Source of the DNA: Gemmatimonadota bacterium
Lineage (GTDB): Bacteria > Gemmatimonadota > Gemmatimonadetes > Gemmatimonadales > GWC2-71-9
NCBI GenBank assembly: GCA_003223395.1
Contig: QHUZ01000024.1
Span: 1 to 64,000 of the forward strand
Direction of reading: 5' to 3'
DNA length: 64,000 nt
The translations under genes were made by a program, and so were the position numbers. Numbering within the stretch: the stretch's first letter is position 1; each line of letters opens with the position of its first letter. Under the pieces are notes generated by a model. It saw only the letters and a program-made list of their open reading frames with translations, ran no database searches and was not told the origin of the DNA. This document shows, in pieces, positions 61,636 through 64,000 of the stretch.

Positions 61636-62499
61636 GTGCTCTCAGGCTTTACCCTCGTCCGCAACGCCGTCAAGCTCGACTTCCCGATCGTTCCGGCGAT
61701 CCGATCGGTGCTCGCGGTGTGCGATGAAGTCGTCGTGAATGTCGGGAAGTCGGAGGACGACACCCGCGATCTTGTCGCCTCGATCGCGGATCCGCGCGTC
61801 CGTATTCTCGATACCGAGTGGGACTTCACCAAGAAGAACATCATGCTGTCCATCGAGACGCAGCGCGCGATGGACGCGTGCCACGGCTCGTGGGGCATCT
61901 ACATCCAGGCCGACGAGGTGCTGCACGAGCGGGGCGCGCACATCCTCAAGGAAAAAATCGCCGCGTGGGATCTGGACCCGCAGGTCGAAGGGTTGCTGGT
62001 GAAGTACCTCCACTTCTACGGCGGCTTCGACCGCATTGCGACCAGCCGGCGCTGGTATCGCCGCGAAGTGCGCTGTATCCGGCTCGGCAAGGACATCCGG
62101 CCCTACCAGGGGGCGCAAGGCTTCCGCGTGGGACCGAACCACCGAAAGATCCGCGCCCGACCCACCGATGTCGAGATGTTCCACTACGGGTGGGCGCGAC
62201 CGGCCAAGGCGATCAAACAGAAACTCGAGATCTCGAAGACGATCTATCCGTGGGGTCAGGAGCGCCTGGCCAAGGAGCAGGCGCGAGACTACCTGGAGTG
62301 GATTCCGCTGCTGCGCGACTTTACGGGCACGCATCCCGCGATTGCGCGTGACTGGATCGCCGAGCGGAACCACGATCCCGAGCGCGTCGTGGGACCCGCC
62401 CACTTCAAGCCGCAGCACATCCGGTTCTACATCTCCGATCTGATCGAACGACTCACCGGCGCCCGCGTCTTCGAATTCCGGAACTACGAAGTCGTGTAG
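61636..62499 (+). CDS. GT2-like glycosyltransferase, tandem copy 2
   Basis: A 287-residue paralogue of the preceding gene, equal in length and alignable without gaps, with roughly two thirds of residues identical by eye. The acidic QADEVL motif and the REVRCIRLGKDIRPYQGAQGF block are retained. The strongest differences lie in the acceptor-side half (TKKNIMLSIE, LEISKTIYPWGQE). This suggests a recent tandem duplication followed by divergence in acceptor use. The GTG start is at 61636; its 3' end overlaps the convergent GT22 gene by 16 bases. Confidence 0.8.
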   Translation: MLSGFTLVRNAVKLDFPIVPAIRSVLAVCDEVVVNVGKSEDDTRDLVASIADPRVRILDTEWDFTKKNIMLSIETQRAMDACHGSWGIYIQADEVLHERGAHILKEKIAAWDLDPQVEGLLVKYLHFYGGFDRIATSRRWYRREVRCIRLGKDIRPYQGAQGFRVGPNHRKIRARPTDVEMFHYGWARPAKAIKQKLEISKTIYPWGQERLAKEQARDYLEWIPLLRDFTGTHPAIARDWIAERNHDPERVVGPAHFKPQHIRFYISDLIERLTGARVFEFRNYEVV

Positions 62500-63875
62500 A
62501 TGACGGCCGTTCTGGCCTTGTTGTGGCGTGGGTTGATCGCGTGCGCGAGGCGATCCGCGAGACTCGGCGCAATGGTGGTAAGCAAGGTGAGATTGCGATG
62601 GAGCGCCCCGCCGAGGAACACGCGGTCGGCCTCGGGCGTGTCGCTGTAGAGAATCACATAGTTGATCGGCGTAGTTCCTGCCGCCACGTCCTGCCCTTTT
62701 TCAACCACCAGTAAGGGTGGCTGCGGCTTTCCCAGATAGTACGCGGGCACCCCAAAGGTCTGATTGTACTGCGCGACCAGGACTCCGGTCGCATCATGAC
62801 GGCGGTAGACATACAGCAGCGGCTCGACGCGATCCTTCTTCGCAAAGCTGAACGTCAGCACAACCAGTAACGCCGCGTTCACGACCCAGAAGTACCACCA
62901 CATGCCGCGATACGCCGGTGCGATGCGTGCGGCGAGCCACGGCAGCCCGGCCACCACGAGGATGAACAGCAGCGGCAGGATCGGCAGGAGGAAGCGCTCC
63001 TGCTTGTTGGCGATCAAACTGTGGCTCACGAGGAACGCCAACGTGGCAATCGCCAGGAACTGGAGCCGGATGCCGCCTTGCACCGCGGCGGCGAGCAACA
63101 GCACAGACGCCGGCGGGATGAGCGCGGCGAGGAGCGTGAGGATGTAATGCCACGGCGGGCTGCTCGGGTATCCGTCAGCCTCCACGGCCATGCGCTGCGG
63201 ATGCAACATCGGGCCGAGCCGATGGATGAACGAATACCACCACTGGTGATTCACGACGGCATTGCTGTAGCCCTGCAGGACGATGACGAGTGCCAGCCCC
63301 CCCAGAAATGCGAGCTTGCGGGCCGGCGTAACCGGAACGCGCTGCAGCAACACCATGATGATGAACGCGGCGACGAAGCCTATTAAAGGAAAGCGGAGGA
63401 TCAGCGCCGTGCCGAGCGCCGCACCTGCCAGCGCACCCCAGACGGCCGGCGGCTGATGGCCGTCTTCCGCGCGTCGCCACCACCAACACGCCGCCAGCAG
63501 GGGCACCTGACACACCGACTCCTCGAGCTGATGAACCGCCGTGACCGGCATCGCGAAGAACGCCGCCACCAGTACGCCGCCGAGCATCGCACTGCGCTCA
63601 CCGAGCTCGCGCTCGAGCAGCCGATAGACGAAGTAGACGACAAGCAGGGAGAACAGGGCCTGCAGCAATCGCACGACAAGCATCTCGACGCCGGGATCGT
63701 GGATCCCGACGCCGCGCGTCACGGTCATGACTCCAGCGATGACGCCGGGGAAGAGGGCCGAGCGTGCGTAGGTCGACGGGAGGCCGATGCCGCTGGCGAT
63801 CTGGTCTGCGGCGCCGATGACGACATGATGATCGTCGCTCGCGAGGAATCCACCGCTGAAGACCGCCGCGAGCAC
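62484..63875 (-). CDS. Multi-spanning glycosyltransferase, GT22/Alg9-mannosyltransferase-like
   Basis: A polytopic membrane protein (463 residues from the GTG at 63875) with about ten hydrophobic segments and a periplasmic acidic motif early (FLASDDHHVV). The KQERFLLPILPLL segment resembles the HKEERF-type motif of GT22 mannosyltransferases that use lipid-linked donors. A large C-terminal soluble part follows. The true start is probably further upstream (the hydrophobic frame continues through FAGLLRVLAAV) but no ATG, GTG or TTG is present there. Confidence 0.78.
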   Translation of the reverse strand: MLAAVFSGGFLASDDHHVVIGAADQIASGIGLPSTYARSALFPGVIAGVMTVTRGVGIHDPGVEMLVVRLLQALFSLLVVYFVYRLLERELGERSAMLGGVLVAAFFAMPVTAVHQLEESVCQVPLLAACWWWRRAEDGHQPPAVWGALAGAALGTALILRFPLIGFVAAFIIMVLLQRVPVTPARKLAFLGGLALVIVLQGYSNAVVNHQWWYSFIHRLGPMLHPQRMAVEADGYPSSPPWHYILTLLAALIPPASVLLLAAAVQGGIRLQFLAIATLAFLVSHSLIANKQERFLLPILPLLFILVVAGLPWLAARIAPAYRGMWWYFWVVNAALLVVLTFSFAKKDRVEPLLYVYRRHDATGVLVAQYNQTFGVPAYYLGKPQPPLLVVEKGQDVAAGTTPINYVILYSDTPEADRVFLGGALHRNLTLLTTIAPSLADRLAHAINPRHNKARTAVIYTTS

Positions 63876-63919
63876 GCGCAGCAGCCCCGCAAAGACCAGC
63901 AGCCGAACCAGCGGCCGGT

Positions 63920-64000
63920 TTACTGGACGCTCGCGGGCAGCTCGCCCGTTTGCTGCACGTGTTGGTACATGCGGACGTAGTTCTCCGCCATCACGAGGTG
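63920..64000 (-). CDS. C-terminus of an unidentified protein (gene continues beyond window)
   Basis: The last 26 residues of a minus-strand gene end at a TAA (63920-63922). The tail reads as a helical segment around AENYVRMYQHVQQTGE, compatible with a glycosyltransferase C-terminus, as the neighbours are such enzymes. Too little is present to assign a family. Confidence 0.55.
   Translation of the reverse strand, partial: HLVMAENYVRMYQHVQQTGELPASVQ

Noticed and set aside
60766..62499. Tandem paralogues as a transposon or duplicated mobile element
   Set aside because: No transposase, terminal repeats or target duplications are seen; both copies are ordinary coding genes in an operon.

Overview
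The window is a gene-dense (about 60 protein genes, no gap above 300 bases), very GC-rich chromosomal segment of a Gram-negative, aerobic-type bacterium. Outer-membrane biology is explicit (TamA/TamB pair, MsbA-type exporter, heptosyltransferase-like GT9, several lipoproteins and Lgt). The mix of a PorX-like regulator, Thr/Asp-rich short lipoproteins and many 4-base start/stop overlaps fits Gemmatimonadota or a close relative of the Fibrobacteres-Chlorobi-Bacteroidetes group. That placement is an inference from gene content; no rRNA or tRNA is present to confirm it.

Layout. 1-5039 (-): PEP carboxylase (C-terminus off the left edge) and a Tat-exported GH38 alpha-mannosidase. 5136-5369 (+): a small Met/Thr-rich lipoprotein with an intrinsic terminator. 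5392-12939 (-): a run of glcD, glcE, glcF, an alpha/beta hydrolase, a HAD phosphatase, a YgfZ-like protein and an extended SDR. 13069-16869 (-): a short sigma-70 factor with a clear promoter, then aroB, a PduO-type cobalamin adenosyltransferase and a lipoprotein. 16864-17886 (+): ferredoxin-NADP reductase. 17883-21829 (-): a peptide-binding lipoprotein, one permease and a PBP4-type carboxypeptidase. 21855-30860 (+): TamA, TamB, diacylglycerol kinase, an NtrC-type regulator and a zinc ribbon. 30863-31925 (-): a membrane protein and a response regulator. 31962-40236 (+): P1 aminopeptidase, NlpC/P60, HAD, CYTH, an unknown, an M14 carboxypeptidase, AcpS and a cytochrome c-FTR1 iron permease. 40195-57320 (-): a 23-gene directon for translation and tRNA modification (tsaD, rsmB, fmt, def, tgt, queA), protein export (yajC, lgt), thiamine (thiG, thiS, thiE-like), rpe, ruvABC, yebC, a solo DnaB-like ATPase and a GT9. 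57378-62499 (+): a PorX-like PglZ regulator, an MsbA-like exporter and two tandem glycosyltransferase paralogues. 62484-64000 (-): a GT22-like membrane glycosyltransferase and the tail of another gene.

How the genes work together. Three physiological blocks stand out: glycolate oxidation (glcDEF), envelope building and surface glycan export (TamAB, MsbA, GT9/GT2/GT22, lgt), and a housekeeping directon joining translation quality, queuosine, thiamine and Holliday-junction processing. A PorX-like regulator and an M14 peptidase with a C-terminal domain resembling a type IX secretion sorting signal both occur here, which suggests a possible T9SS-like route.

The most unusual DNA-level feature is a set of short palindromic or low-complexity repeats, several of which lie in frame inside conserved genes (glcF, ykfC-like, rsmB, tgt, tsaD tail), adding 10-30 residues without breaking the frame. 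Strong sigma-70-like promoters sit so close to the starts of glcD and the FTR1 gene that leaderless mRNAs are likely.
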